Both the position numbers and the translations under genes were made by a program. Positions 34,528 through 43,615 of a stretch of DNA of 64,000 bases are shown here, piece by piece. How positions within the stretch are numbered: position 1 is the first letter of the stretch; every line of letters begins with the position of its first letter. The notes beneath the pieces were generated by a model. The model saw only the letters and a list, made by a program, of their open reading frames with translations. It had not been told where the DNA came from and made no database searches. The stretch comes from Rheinheimera mangrovi (GTDB lineage: Bacteria > Pseudomonadota > Gammaproteobacteria > Enterobacterales > Alteromonadaceae): assembly GCF_003990335.1 (NCBI RefSeq), contig NZ_CP034683.1, positions 1,192,501 to 1,256,500 on the forward strand, given 5' to 3'.

Positions 34528-35541
34528 TCAGCCTAACCCTGCCGGAGCAGGACCTGTGCTGGCACGTTGAATAAGGTCAAAAGGTAAAATGACTTTAGGT
34601 GCTTTACCCAAACGACCTTCGAGTAAATCTATTAATAAAGTAACTGCTGTACTACCAAACTCTTCAGCGGGCTGAGCTATGGTGGTCAGTGGCGGATCGG
34701 CAAAGGCTGCAAATGAAATATCATCAAAGCCTGCTACCGATATATCGCCAGGTACGGCAAAACCTTTTTGTTTTATGCCTTGTATAGCGCCTATCGCCAT
34801 TTCATCGTTTTCACAAAACATGGCAGTAGGTGGATTGGGTAAGTTCAGCAGTTCAGTGGCAGCTTTATGGCCAGACTGCAAAGTAAAATCACCAGGATAA
34901 AGCAAGCTTTCATCAAAAGTGACACCAGCTGCATCTAAAGCATCACGATAACCCGCCACCCTGTCGCGGGTCAAAGGACTGCGGGCCGGGCCTTTTATCA
35001 TTGCAATACGCTTGTGACCCAGCTGTAGTAAATGTTCGGTCATAGCACTGGCTGCAGCTCTGTTGTCCAATAACACCGTAGGGCAGGCGATACGATCTAA
35101 TACTTCACAGGCATTGACCATAGGTAACACTGAGCCTGCTTTCATCTCCAACTGGGCAAAAGGATTATTTGCCCTCAGTTGAATTAAACCGTCCGCTTGT
35201 GAGGTATGCACCATGCGGGCATAACTTTGTTCCATCTCTTCATCGGCTAGCGTGTTACATAACAGCAATGAATAACCTTTGTCGTGAGCAGCTTGTTGCA
35301 TACCACTGATCACCCTGGCAAAAAACACGTTGGCGACAGTAGGCACAAGCACGACCAGATTGCGGGTTTTGCCTGAGCGAAATTTCACAGCCATCAGATT
35401 GGGCTTGTAACCTACCTGTTTCACCGCGGACAGCACTTTAGTGCGGGTTTTCAGCGACACCAAATCAGGTTGCTGCAAAGCACGAGACACTGTGGCTACT
35501 GATACTCCAGCCAGCTGTGCTACGTCACGAATGTTGGACAT
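34528..35541 (-). CDS. LacI-family transcriptional regulator of the oxidative sugar locus
   Basis: 337 residues. Helix-turn-helix IRDVAQLAGVSVATVSRALQQP, then a sugar-binding-type effector domain ending GFDDISFAAFADPPLTTIAQP. Divergent from the Gfo/Idh/MocA operon and 32 bases upstream of the Tat isomerase gene, with which it may be co-transcribed. It is the natural candidate to bind the dyads in the shared intergenic region (35648 and 35821). The exact inducer is unknown. Confidence 0.92.
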   Translation of the reverse strand: MSNIRDVAQLAGVSVATVSRALQQPDLVSLKTRTKVLSAVKQVGYKPNLMAVKFRSGKTRNLVVLVPTVANVFFARVISGMQQAAHDKGYSLLLCNTLADEEMEQSYARMVHTSQADGLIQLRANNPFAQLEMKAGSVLPMVNACEVLDRIACPTVLLDNRAAASAMTEHLLQLGHKRIAMIKGPARSPLTRDRVAGYRDALDAAGVTFDESLLYPGDFTLQSGHKAATELLNLPNPPTAMFCENDEMAIGAIQGIKQKGFAVPGDISVAGFDDISFAAFADPPLTTIAQPAEEFGSTAVTLLIDLLEGRLGKAPKVILPFDLIQRASTGPAPAGLG

Positions 35542-35904
35542 GAATGCATTTCATTTTATGGATTTGCTCCGGATTTTATCTGTATATTCAACACCGTGCA
35601 TCTGTTTAACCCGCTTATCTTCAGCGGGTTGCTTTATTTCAATACGGATGTAACCGATATCATTTATAAAGTACTTTTTTATAAAAGTGAAGATGATTTT
35701 GACAAAAGCACTTATCCGGTTTAGTGCAATTGCTCTTATTTGGTGCGCTCATTTTTAGCTTTTGTGTAATTAAAGTGCAGGATTTGCGACAAACAACGGA
35801 TTTTCTATTGACGACACAAAATGTAATCCGTTACATTTTTTACAGCTTAAATTTTTGTTCTACAGTCACTGTCTGTTTGTGTCTGTAAACCACAAGGAAA
35901 AACC
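35542..35904. other. Divergent regulatory region between LacI gene and oxidoreductase operon
   Basis: 363 bases, AT-rich. Contains a sigma-70 promoter overlapping a dyad at 35808-35836 (listed separately) and a second, weaker site ATGTAACCGATATCAT at 35648-35663, about 107 bases upstream of the LacI ATG, which shares the ATGTAA half-site. This arrangement suits combined control of the operon and of the regulator itself. Confidence 0.55.
35808..35836 (+). promoter_or_regulatory. Promoter with overlapping operator for the sugar-oxidation operon
   Basis: TTGACG (35808-35813), a 17-base spacer and TTACAT (35831-35836). The dyad ATGTAA-TCCG-TTACAT (35821-35836) covers the spacer end and the whole -10 box, so a bound LacI-family protein would repress. 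The first gene's ATG lies 68 bases downstream. Confidence 0.7.
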
Positions 35905-37071
35905 ATGAAAACCCCAGGCAAGCAAAAAATCCGTATGGGTATGGTCGGCGGCGGAGAAGGCGCCTTTATTGGTGCTGTACATCGTCATGCTGCAGCTTTA
36001 GATGGCCAGATTGAACTGGTATGCGGCGCTTTTAGCCGTGATGCCGGCAATAATCAGCGTACTGGTGACGATTTGTGTGTTGATCCGAATCGTCTGTACA
36101 GCAGCTGGCAAGAGTTACTACAAAAAGAAGCTGCATTGCCGGAAGATAAGCGGATGCAGCTTTTAGTGATAGTGACGCCAAATCAGCTACATGTGCCTAT
36201 CAGCCGTGCTGCTATAGCTGCGGGTTTTCATGTGTTTTGTGAAAAACCAGCTGGTGTCACGCTAGCTGAAACTCAGCAACTGGCGGTGGATCTAATTGCC
36301 AGCAACAGTCTATATGGTCTGGCTCATACCTACCTTGGTTACCCTATGGTGTGGCAAGCCAAAGAGTTGGTACAAAACGGTACTTTGGGCACTATTCGTA
36401 AAATTTTTGTTGAATACCCACAAGGCTGGCTGACCGATGATTTAGAAAGCAGTCAGAACAAACAGGCCAGCTGGCGTACTGATCCTGCTCAGGCAGGGGC
36501 CAGTGGTTGTATGGCCGATATTGGTACCCATGCTTTTGGTATGGCGGAATTTATCAGTGGCCAGCATATCACCGAGCTTTGTGCTGAACTCAAAAGCCAT
36601 GTGCCTGGCCGCCGTCTTGATGATGATGGTGCAGCTTTGTTCCGTACAAACGGCGGTGCCAGTGGTGTGCTACTCGCAAGCCAAATTTGTGCCGGTGAAG
36701 AAAACGCACTAAAAATCCGTATTTATGGTGATAAAGGCGGGCTGGAATGGCACCAGATGGAACCTAATACACTGCTTGTTAAACCTCATGGCGCTCCTGT
36801 GCAGCTATTGCGTGCCGGAGCAGGTCAGCCGGGTTTAGGTGCAGAAGCTTCACGTCGTTGTCGTTTACCTGCTGGTCATCCTGAAGGTTATCTGGAAGCT
36901 ATGGGTAATTTATACCGTGATTTTGCCGCAGCTATCCGCTCTGGAGAAAAAGGGACTCCAACTGGTGTGCCTGGTATTAAAGCCGGTATGCGGGGTATGG
37001 CATTTATTGAAACTGTCAGTAGCAGTCAGCACAGCGAAGAAAAATGGCTGTCCATTCCTGCGATAGATTAA
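35905..37071 (+). CDS. Gfo/Idh/MocA-family NAD(P)-dependent oxidoreductase
   Basis: 388 residues, cytosolic. Rossmann N-terminus with GMVGGGEGAFIGAVHRHAA, VIVTPNQLHVPIS and the family motif CEKPAGVT (EKP, around residue 113). The C-terminal alpha/beta domain has the MADIGTHAFGMAEF helix with the conserved Asp and His. First gene of a plus-strand operon with AAGGA six bases upstream of the ATG. In 3-keto-sugar pathways such enzymes interconvert the C3 hydroxyl and ketone; I infer a cytosolic reduction or oxidation step of that kind. Confidence 0.92.
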   Translation: MKTPGKQKIRMGMVGGGEGAFIGAVHRHAAALDGQIELVCGAFSRDAGNNQRTGDDLCVDPNRLYSSWQELLQKEAALPEDKRMQLLVIVTPNQLHVPISRAAIAAGFHVFCEKPAGVTLAETQQLAVDLIASNSLYGLAHTYLGYPMVWQAKELVQNGTLGTIRKIFVEYPQGWLTDDLESSQNKQASWRTDPAQAGASGCMADIGTHAFGMAEFISGQHITELCAELKSHVPGRRLDDDGAALFRTNGGASGVLLASQICAGEENALKIRIYGDKGGLEWHQMEPNTLLVKPHGAPVQLLRAGAGQPGLGAEASRRCRLPAGHPEGYLEAMGNLYRDFAAAIRSGEKGTPTGVPGIKAGMRGMAFIETVSSSQHSEEKWLSIPAID

Positions 37072-37138
37072 GCCGCTCGCGAGTGCAAAGCAGTGTTCAA
37101 TTTTTTGATTAGCCAGTGTGCTGGCTCTAGGACTACAG

Positions 37139-38197
37139 ATGAGTAAAATGAAAGGGCCTGCCATATTTTTGGCACAGTTTATGGGCGACGAAGCACCATT
37201 TAACCACGTGGTCAGCATGGCCAAATGGGCTGCAGATTTAGGCTACAAAGGCATTCAGGTGCCGACTAATAATCCGGCCTTTTTTGATTTGGAATTAGCG
37301 GCGACCAGTCAGGCTTATTGTGACGATATTCAGGCTCAGTGCCGCGCTGCTGGTGTTGAAATCACTGAACTGTCGACTCATTTACAGGGCCAACTTGTCG
37401 CTGTGCATCCTGCTTATGACGAGCTGTTTGATAACTTTGCACCCGAAGCTTTACGTGGTAAACCTGCAGAGCGCACCGAATGGGCAGTGCAACAACTGAA
37501 ACTTGCCGCCAAAGCCAGTCAGAATTTAGGCCTAAAAGCTCACGCTACTTTTTCCGGCGCTTTATTGTGGCATTTGGTTTATCCATGGCCACAACGTCCT
37601 GCGGGTTTGGTAGAGCAGGGTTTTGCAGAACTTGCCAAGCGCTGGTTGCCAATTCTTGATGCCTTTGACGAAGCTGGTGTGGATGTCTGTTATGAAATTC
37701 ACCCGGGAGAAGATTTACACGACGGCGCTACCTTTGAGATGTTTTTAGCCGCCACCAATAACCATCCGCGCGCTAATATTTTGTTCGACCCAAGTCATTT
37801 TGTGTTGCAACAATTGGACTATTTAGATTTTATCGACCGCTATCACAGCAGAATCAAAATGTTTCATGTCAAAGATGCTGAGTTCCGTCCTAATGGTCGC
37901 AGCGGTGTCTATGGCGGCTATCAGGATTGGGTCAACAGACCAGGACGTTTCCGTTCTTTAGGTGACGGTCAGGTTGATTTTAAAAGTATTTTCAGCAAGT
38001 TAACTCAATATGATTTCGATGGTTGGGCCGTGCTGGAATGGGAATGTTGTTTAAAAGATTCAACCCAGGGCGCGCGCGAAGGGGCTCCATTTATCGCGTC
38101 TCACCTGATTGAAAAAGCTGGCAGAGCCTTTGATGACTTCGCTGGCGCTAAAACAGACGAGGCGCGTAATCGTCGGATCTTGGGGTTAAAGCCGTAA
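37139..38197 (+). CDS. Sugar phosphate isomerase/epimerase-like TIM barrel, cytosolic (2)
   Basis: 352 residues from the ATG at 37139 (AGGA eight bases upstream); a GTG at 37118 would add seven residues. No export signal. Motifs: MAKWAADLGYKGIQVPTNNP, ITELSTHLQGQL, AHATFSGALLWH, CYEIHPGEDLHDG with the metal-binding Glu, FDPSHFVLQQ, MFHVKDAEF and VLEWECC. It lies 67 bases after the Gfo/Idh/MocA gene, a common pairing in inositol- and keto-sugar-related operons. Likely acts on the product of that oxidoreductase. Confidence 0.9.
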   Translation: MSKMKGPAIFLAQFMGDEAPFNHVVSMAKWAADLGYKGIQVPTNNPAFFDLELAATSQAYCDDIQAQCRAAGVEITELSTHLQGQLVAVHPAYDELFDNFAPEALRGKPAERTEWAVQQLKLAAKASQNLGLKAHATFSGALLWHLVYPWPQRPAGLVEQGFAELAKRWLPILDAFDEAGVDVCYEIHPGEDLHDGATFEMFLAATNNHPRANILFDPSHFVLQQLDYLDFIDRYHSRIKMFHVKDAEFRPNGRSGVYGGYQDWVNRPGRFRSLGDGQVDFKSIFSKLTQYDFDGWAVLEWECCLKDSTQGAREGAPFIASHLIEKAGRAFDDFAGAKTDEARNRRILGLKP

Positions 38198-38248
38198 TCG
38201 CATAAAAACAATAAGCACCGCTCTTACATAACGGGGAAGACGAATAGA

Positions 38249-39481
38249 ATGAACAGCATAAAAATACGCTTGTGCAGCATGATGTTTTTACAGTTTTTTA
38301 TCTGGGGTGGCTGGTTTGTCACTTTAGGTACTTTTTTAAGCCAGAACCTGCAGGCCACTGGTCCACAAACAGGCATGGCCTTTTCGACTCAATCCTGGGG
38401 GGCCATTATTGCGCCCTTTATCGTAGGTTTAATTGCCGACCGTTTTTTTAACGCTGAACGTTTATTGGGTATTTTGCACCTGGTAGGCGCTGTGCTGATG
38501 TACCTGATGTATCAGGCCGCTGATTTTACAACCTTTTATCCACTGGTTTTAGGCTACATGCTGGCCTATATGCCAACGTTGGCACTGGTGAACTCAGTCT
38601 CTTTTGGTCAATTAAAACAACCTGAACTGGAGTTTGGTCAAATCCGGGTTTGGGGCACTATTGGCTGGATAGCTGCTGGTTTGGTGATCAGTTATGCCTT
38701 TGGCTGGGATGCTCAGCAGGCTATAGCTGATGGCGCGCTGAAAAATACCTTCCTGATGTGTGCTGTGGCGTCCTTGGTGTTGGGTGTATATAGCTTTACT
38801 TTACCTGCAACACCACCTGCGGGTCGTGGCCAACAATTAAAATTAGGTGAGTTGCTGGGGCTGGATGCGTTAGCGTTGCTGAAAGACCGTAACTTCGCCT
38901 TGTTCTTTTTAGCCTCAGTGCTAATTTGTATTCCGCTGGCTTTTTATTACCAGAATGCCAACCCTTTCCTGACCGGAATTGGTGTTGAAAACGCCACAGG
39001 TAAAATGACCTTAGGGCAAGTGTCTGAAGTGTTATTTATGCTGGCTTTACCTGTCTTTCTGAATCGTTTTGGTATTCGCTGGACCTTATTATTAGGCATG
39101 GCGGCCTGGGTTTTACGTTATGTGCTGTTTGCTTATGGTGATGCAGGTCAAGGAGTGTGGTTGCTGGTCATTGGTATAGCACTGCATGGTATTTGTTATG
39201 ACTTCTTTTTTGTCTCGGGCCAGATTTATACCAACAGCAAAGCGGGCGTTAAAATTCGCAGTGCTGCACAGGGCCTGATCACTTTAGCGACTTACGGTAT
39301 AGGTATGCTGATAGGCTTTAGCGTGGCAGGTCAAATCACTCAGGCTTACACCAGTGCTGAAGCCACAGACTGGACTTCCATCTGGTTATTCCCAGCTGCT
39401 TTTGCTGGTGTTGTGCTGGTGCTGTTTGCGCTGATTTTCAAAAACGAGCCATTGCAGCAAGCCGAGGACAAACAGCCATGA
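38249..39481 (+). CDS. MFS permease of the nucleoside:H+ symporter (NupG-like) family
   Basis: 410 residues, twelve helices. MMFLQFFIWGGWFVTLGTFL at the N-terminus, FGQIRVWGTIGWIAAGL in the middle and the ICYDFFFVSGQIYTN segment are hallmarks of the NupG/XapB group. In sugar operons such members carry sugars rather than nucleosides. Its stop overlaps the next start (ATGA), so translation is coupled. Probably imports the keto-sugar or monosaccharide made in the periplasm. Confidence 0.88.
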   Translation: MNSIKIRLCSMMFLQFFIWGGWFVTLGTFLSQNLQATGPQTGMAFSTQSWGAIIAPFIVGLIADRFFNAERLLGILHLVGAVLMYLMYQAADFTTFYPLVLGYMLAYMPTLALVNSVSFGQLKQPELEFGQIRVWGTIGWIAAGLVISYAFGWDAQQAIADGALKNTFLMCAVASLVLGVYSFTLPATPPAGRGQQLKLGELLGLDALALLKDRNFALFFLASVLICIPLAFYYQNANPFLTGIGVENATGKMTLGQVSEVLFMLALPVFLNRFGIRWTLLLGMAAWVLRYVLFAYGDAGQGVWLLVIGIALHGICYDFFFVSGQIYTNSKAGVKIRSAAQGLITLATYGIGMLIGFSVAGQITQAYTSAEATDWTSIWLFPAAFAGVVLVLFALIFKNEPLQQAEDKQP

Positions 39482-40380
39482 AGCCACAACTTCCACGTCG
39501 TGAGTTGTTAAAACAACTGGCTGCTGGTGCTATTGGTGCTTCGGTCTTAGGTTCAGGTTTATTACTGTCAGGTGCTGCAGCTGCGGCGCCTGCGACAGCC
39601 GGCACACTGAAAGGCAATATCCGTCATTCAGTCAGCCGCTGGACTTATGGTGACTTATCCATTGAAGAGCTTTGCTTGCTGGTGAAGTCTTTAGGTTTTA
39701 ATGCGATAGACTTAGTGGGTCCTGAAGACTGGCCTGTGTTGAAAAAACATGGCGTGGACAGCTCCATGTGCAATGGCGCAGAGCTGAATCTGGTCGATGG
39801 CTGGTCCGATCCTAAGTTTCACCCAGAGCTGATTAAACGCTACTTAAAACACATAGATTTAGTGGCAGAGGCAGGCTACAAAAACCTGATCTGCTTTAGC
39901 GGCAATGCCCGTGGTATGGACAGAGAAATCGCCTTACAAAATGCAGTCACTGGTTTAAAACAGATTTTACCTCATGCTGAAAAGCGGGGTGTGGTGCTGC
40001 AAATGGAGCTGTTTAACAGCAAAGTCGATCACCCTGATTATCTGGCCGATGGCACAGCCTGGGCTATTGAGCTTTGCAAACGATTGAACTCGCCGAACTT
40101 TAAGCTTTTATATGACATCTACCATATGCAGATTATGGAAGGTGACATTATCCGCACTATCAAAGATAACCATCAATATTTTGGCCACTATCACACTGCA
40201 GGCGTGCCGGGCCGCCATGAAATTGATGACTCGCAGGAGCTGAACTATGTTGCTATAGCGAGCGCTATTCGTGACATAGGCTTTACCGGCTATCTGGCGC
40301 AGGAATTTGTACCAACACCAAAAACCAAAGAAGGCAGGGCGCAGTCATTGGCTCAGGCTATTCGTATTTGTGACGTTTAA
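39478..40380 (+). CDS. Hydroxypyruvate-isomerase-like TIM barrel, Tat-exported (3)
   Basis: 300 residues. Twin-arginine signal PRRELLKQLAAGAIGASVLG (residues 5-24), predicted cleavage after the A-rich run near residue 40. TIM-barrel markers: SRWTYGDLSIEELCLLVKSLGF, LICFSGNARGMDRE, LQMELFNSKVDHPDY, LLYDIYHMQIMEGD, HYHTAGVPGRHE and QEFVPT, which fit the hydroxypyruvate isomerase (Hyi) branch. Export makes a classical cytosolic Hyi role unlikely. Four-base overlap with the MFS gene. Confidence 0.9.
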   Translation: MKPQLPRRELLKQLAAGAIGASVLGSGLLLSGAAAAAPATAGTLKGNIRHSVSRWTYGDLSIEELCLLVKSLGFNAIDLVGPEDWPVLKKHGVDSSMCNGAELNLVDGWSDPKFHPELIKRYLKHIDLVAEAGYKNLICFSGNARGMDREIALQNAVTGLKQILPHAEKRGVVLQMELFNSKVDHPDYLADGTAWAIELCKRLNSPNFKLLYDIYHMQIMEGDIIRTIKDNHQYFGHYHTAGVPGRHEIDDSQELNYVAIASAIRDIGFTGYLAQEFVPTPKTKEGRAQSLAQAIRICDV

Positions 40381-40489
40381 ACCGAGACGAAGCGGCCTGA
40401 CCGCTTCGCCAATCATAATGAAAACAGGGCATGTAGCTAAAGTCATTCAGAGATGACTGGTACAAAACCCGCCCAACAGGGGACAACAG

Positions 40490-42181
40490 ATGACAGTTGC
40501 GCAGAATCATTACGACGCCATAGTGGTCGGGTCTGGCATCAGCGGTGGCTGGGCCGCCAAAGAGCTGACCGAAAAAGGCCTGAAAGTTTTATTGTTAGAA
40601 CGTGGCCGCGATATTGAACACATCAAAGATTACACCAATGCTTTTAAAGAGGCCTGGGACTACCCGCATCGCGACAAAGCCACAGTAAAAATGAAGGAAC
40701 TGCATCCGGTGTTAAAGCGGGATTATCCGCTCAACGAAAGCACTTACGGCATGTGGGCCAGCGATCAGGATTCGCCTTATGTCGAGAAAAAGCGCTTCGA
40801 CTGGTTCCGTGGTTATCATATGGGCGGACGCTCTTTGTTATGGGGTCGCCAGAGTTACCGCTTAAACGAAGCTGATTTTGAAGCCAATTTAAAAGAAGGC
40901 ATAGCGGTCGACTGGCCTATCCGTTACAAGGATCTGGCGCCCTGGTATGACTATGTCGAGCGTTTTGCTGGTATTTCAGGCAATAGGGATGGTCTGGACG
41001 TATTACCTGATGGTCAGTACCTGCCTGCTTTTCCTCTGAACATAGTGGAACAGTCTGTGTCTGAACGACTGAAAAAAGCTTTTGGTGGCACCCGACATTT
41101 GATCTGTGGCCGTACAGCCAACATTTCGCAGCCTAAACCTGAACAAAACCGCGTTAATTGCCAATACCGCAATAAATGCTGGTTGGGTTGTCCTTTTGGT
41201 GCTTATTTCAGTACTCAGTCTTCGACTTTGCCTGTGGCGATGAAAACCGGCAATTTAACAGTGCGTCCATTTTCTATCGTCACTCAAGTGTTGTATGACA
41301 AAGACAAAAAACGCGCCCGTGGTGTGGAAGTGCTGGATAGCGAAACTATGCAGACTTACGAGTTCACCAGCAAAATAGTATTTCTGAATGCGTCCGCCTT
41401 TAACTCGACCTGGGTGCTGATGAACTCAGCCACGGATATCTGGGAAGGTGGTCTGGGTAGCAGCAGCGGAGAGCTGGGTCACAACGTGATGGACCACCAC
41501 TTAAATGCTGGTGCTTTTGGTGAAATCGAAGGTTTTGACGACAAATACTATTTTGGCCGTCGTCCTACAGGTTTTTATATCCCACGCTTCCGTAACTGGG
41601 GCGGTGATAAACGTGATTATTTACGTGGTTTTGGTTATCAGGGCGCAGCCAGTCGTCAGGGCTGGCAAAGAAACGTGGCTGAGATGGGCATAGGTGCCGA
41701 TCTGAAAAACGCTTTAGCTGAACCTGGTACCTGGACTATAGGTATGAGTGGTTTTGGTGAGATTTTACCGGATCACAGCAATAAAATTTCGTTAGACCGT
41801 ACTGTCAAAGACAAATGGGGTTTACCAGTGCTGGCAATGGACGCTGAACTGAAAGCCAACGAAATCAAGATGCGTAAAGATATGATGCAGGATGGTATCG
41901 ATATCCTTACCGCTGGCGGCGCTAAAAACGTTCAGGGTTTTAATGGTGAATGCCATCCGGGCAAAGGTATCCATGAAATGGGCACTGCACGTATGGGTCG
42001 CGATCCTAAGACCTCGGTATTGAATGGCTTTAACCAGGTGTGGGATGCACCCAACGTCTTTATCACAGATGGTGCTGCTATGACCTCAGCTTCTTGTGTG
42101 AACCCGTCTTTAACCTATATGGCGCTGACAGCCCGTGCTGCGGCTTATGCTGTAGACGCGCTGAAAAAAGGAGACCTGTAA
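40490..42181 (+). CDS. GMC-family FAD dehydrogenase, large subunit (glucoside 3-dehydrogenase/gluconate dehydrogenase type)
   Basis: 563 residues. N-terminal FAD site VVGSGISGGWAAKEL (about 12-26), GGRSLLWGRQSYR, and C-terminal HEMGTARMG with His495 and Asn538 in VNPSLTYMAL as the GMC His/Asn pair. Cysteines 224, 230 and 234 in CQYRNKCWLGC have the spacing that binds a [3Fe-4S] cluster in FAD-dependent glucose dehydrogenase. It has no signal peptide; export is expected in complex with the Tat-bearing small subunit encoded one base downstream. No cytochrome subunit gene is adjacent, unlike classical three-gene gluconate or glucoside dehydrogenase operons. Confidence 0.92.
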   Translation: MTVAQNHYDAIVVGSGISGGWAAKELTEKGLKVLLLERGRDIEHIKDYTNAFKEAWDYPHRDKATVKMKELHPVLKRDYPLNESTYGMWASDQDSPYVEKKRFDWFRGYHMGGRSLLWGRQSYRLNEADFEANLKEGIAVDWPIRYKDLAPWYDYVERFAGISGNRDGLDVLPDGQYLPAFPLNIVEQSVSERLKKAFGGTRHLICGRTANISQPKPEQNRVNCQYRNKCWLGCPFGAYFSTQSSTLPVAMKTGNLTVRPFSIVTQVLYDKDKKRARGVEVLDSETMQTYEFTSKIVFLNASAFNSTWVLMNSATDIWEGGLGSSSGELGHNVMDHHLNAGAFGEIEGFDDKYYFGRRPTGFYIPRFRNWGGDKRDYLRGFGYQGAASRQGWQRNVAEMGIGADLKNALAEPGTWTIGMSGFGEILPDHSNKISLDRTVKDKWGLPVLAMDAELKANEIKMRKDMMQDGIDILTAGGAKNVQGFNGECHPGKGIHEMGTARMGRDPKTSVLNGFNQVWDAPNVFITDGAAMTSASCVNPSLTYMALTARAAAYAVDALKKGDL

Positions 42182-42182
42182 T

Positions 42183-42731
42183 ATGGACAGACGCGACCTT
42201 TTGAAAATGATAGCGGCCGCAACCGGTATGGCTATGGTTGGCGGCGATTTATGGGCTGCAGATCAGAAATCAGCGGATGCGGGTAAAGCACTGTTTACCC
42301 AGTCAGATATCGCCTTTTTGGATGAAATTGCCGAAACCATTTTGCCAAAAACCGACACGCCAGGTGCCAAAGAGGCGGGCTGTGGTGCTGCAATGGCGGT
42401 GATGGTGGCTGATTGTTACGATTTGCCGCAACAAACTATTTTCTTTGAAGGCTTAAAAAGCATTAAAGCCTTAGCGAAAAAGCAGTTTGGCAAAGACTTT
42501 ATGCAACTGACTGCGGCGCAGAAACATGAATTACTGTCGAAGCTGGATCAGGAAGCCAAACAAGCTTCAGGCCCGGCACCTCATTATTTTATCTTGGTAA
42601 AACAGCTGACACTGATGGTGTTTTTCACCTCTAAAGTCGGAGCCACTGAAGTGCTGCGTTATGTCGCAGTACCAGGCCGTTATGACGGCAATATGCCGTA
42701 TAAAAAAGGCGATCGCGCCTGGGCGACCTGA
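42183..42731 (+). CDS. Gluconate 2-dehydrogenase subunit 3-family small subunit, Tat signal
   Basis: 182 residues. Twin-arginine signal MDRRDLLKMIAAATGMAMVGG, then FLDEIAETILPKTDTPGAKEAGC, the conserved opening of the family, and a C-terminal VPGRYDGNMPYKKGDRAWAT. Its known job is to escort the FAD subunit through the Tat pathway and stabilise it. AAGGAG inside the end of the large-subunit gene serves as ribosome-binding site. Confidence 0.93.
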   Translation: MDRRDLLKMIAAATGMAMVGGDLWAADQKSADAGKALFTQSDIAFLDEIAETILPKTDTPGAKEAGCGAAMAVMVADCYDLPQQTIFFEGLKSIKALAKKQFGKDFMQLTAAQKHELLSKLDQEAKQASGPAPHYFILVKQLTLMVFFTSKVGATEVLRYVAVPGRYDGNMPYKKGDRAWAT

Positions 42732-42760
42732 TCCGGCTTCGCTTTTTCCTGTGTTTAATC

Positions 42761-42783
42761 AGGCGGCTTAGTCCGCCTTTTTT
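42761..42783 (+). terminator. Terminator after the dehydrogenase subunits
   Basis: AGGCGG/CCGCCT hairpin followed by a run of T. It separates the dehydrogenase genes from the DUF1080 gene by 30 bases, so part of the transcript may end here and part read through. Confidence 0.65.
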
Positions 42784-42793
42784 AAAGGTAACT

Positions 42794-43555
42794 ATGATGA
42801 AATATGTATGGATTGGCGCCGCTTTATCCTTAAGCACAGCTGTGATGGCCGCCACGGATCTGAGCAAGTTAACAGATGCCGAGCGTCATGCCTTAGCTGC
42901 TAAAACTGAAGTCTGGACTCCAGTGCCGCCTGTAGTCACTGCAGCAGAAGGCCAGGCGCCTTCAGATGCGATACAACTGCTGGATAAAAACCTGTCACAG
43001 TGGACCTCAGTCAATACTGGTGCCGCAGCTCAGTGGACTATGACGGACGGTGTGTTAACGGTAAAACCTGGTACCGGCGATATCCGCAGCAAGGAGTCGT
43101 TTTGCGATATTCAGCTGCATCTGGAATGGCGTGTTGGTAAAGACCGGATGGATAAAGAAGGCCAGCTGCGTAACAACAGCGGTATCTTTTTACAGGAAAT
43201 GTACGAAATCCAGATTTTAGATTCCTACCAGAATAAAACCTATCCCAATGGTCAGGCTGGTGCTGTCTACAAACAGACTATTCCATTAGCCAATGCAACC
43301 CGTCCGTCGGGCGAGTGGCAGGAATACGACATTATCTACAAAGCGCCACGTTTTGACGGTGAAAAACGCTTATCGCCTGGTTATGTCACAGTGCTGCACA
43401 ATGGTGTGTTGTTGCAAAACCATACTGAAATTGCTGGCACCACAGAATGGATAGGTGCGCCGCAAGTCAAAGCGCATGGCTGCTTGCCACTGAAATTGCA
43501 GGATCATGGCGACAGTGTCAGTTTCCGCAATATCTGGGTTCGTAAGCTGGACTAA
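42794..43555 (+). CDS. DUF1080 protein (3-keto-disaccharide hydrolase family), secreted
   Basis: 253 residues with a Sec signal (MMKYVWIGAALSLSTAVMA). The concanavalin-like DUF1080 fold is shown by LLDKNLSQWTS, WTMTDGVLTVKPGTGDIRSKESFCDIQLHLEWRV taken in parts, NNSGIFLQEMYEIQILDS and the closing LQDHGDSVSFRNIWVRKL. Members are described as hydrolases (or lyase/hydratase partners) of 3-keto-glycosides. Position right after a GMC dehydrogenase supports that. Starts at 42794 or the next ATG three bases on. Confidence 0.93.
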   Translation: MMKYVWIGAALSLSTAVMAATDLSKLTDAERHALAAKTEVWTPVPPVVTAAEGQAPSDAIQLLDKNLSQWTSVNTGAAAQWTMTDGVLTVKPGTGDIRSKESFCDIQLHLEWRVGKDRMDKEGQLRNNSGIFLQEMYEIQILDSYQNKTYPNGQAGAVYKQTIPLANATRPSGEWQEYDIIYKAPRFDGEKRLSPGYVTVLHNGVLLQNHTEIAGTTEWIGAPQVKAHGCLPLKLQDHGDSVSFRNIWVRKLD

Positions 43556-43570
43556 TTGTGTCTTTATGAC

Positions 43571-43596
43571 AAAAGGCTGGTTGATACCAGCCTTTT
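43571..43596. terminator. Bidirectional terminator
   Basis: AAAAGGCTGG and CCAGCCTTTT form a ten-base stem with a six-base loop and continue into T/A runs. It serves the DUF1080 gene and the convergent isomerase gene. Confidence 0.85.
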
Positions 43597-43615
43597 TTAT
43601 GAGCAAAACCTGTTG

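Noticed and set aside
40388..40408. CGAAGCGG/CCGCTTCG hairpin between the Tat isomerase and GMC genes
   Set aside because: A good stem but without a T-run on either strand, so not called a terminator; may be an mRNA-stabilising hairpin within the operon.
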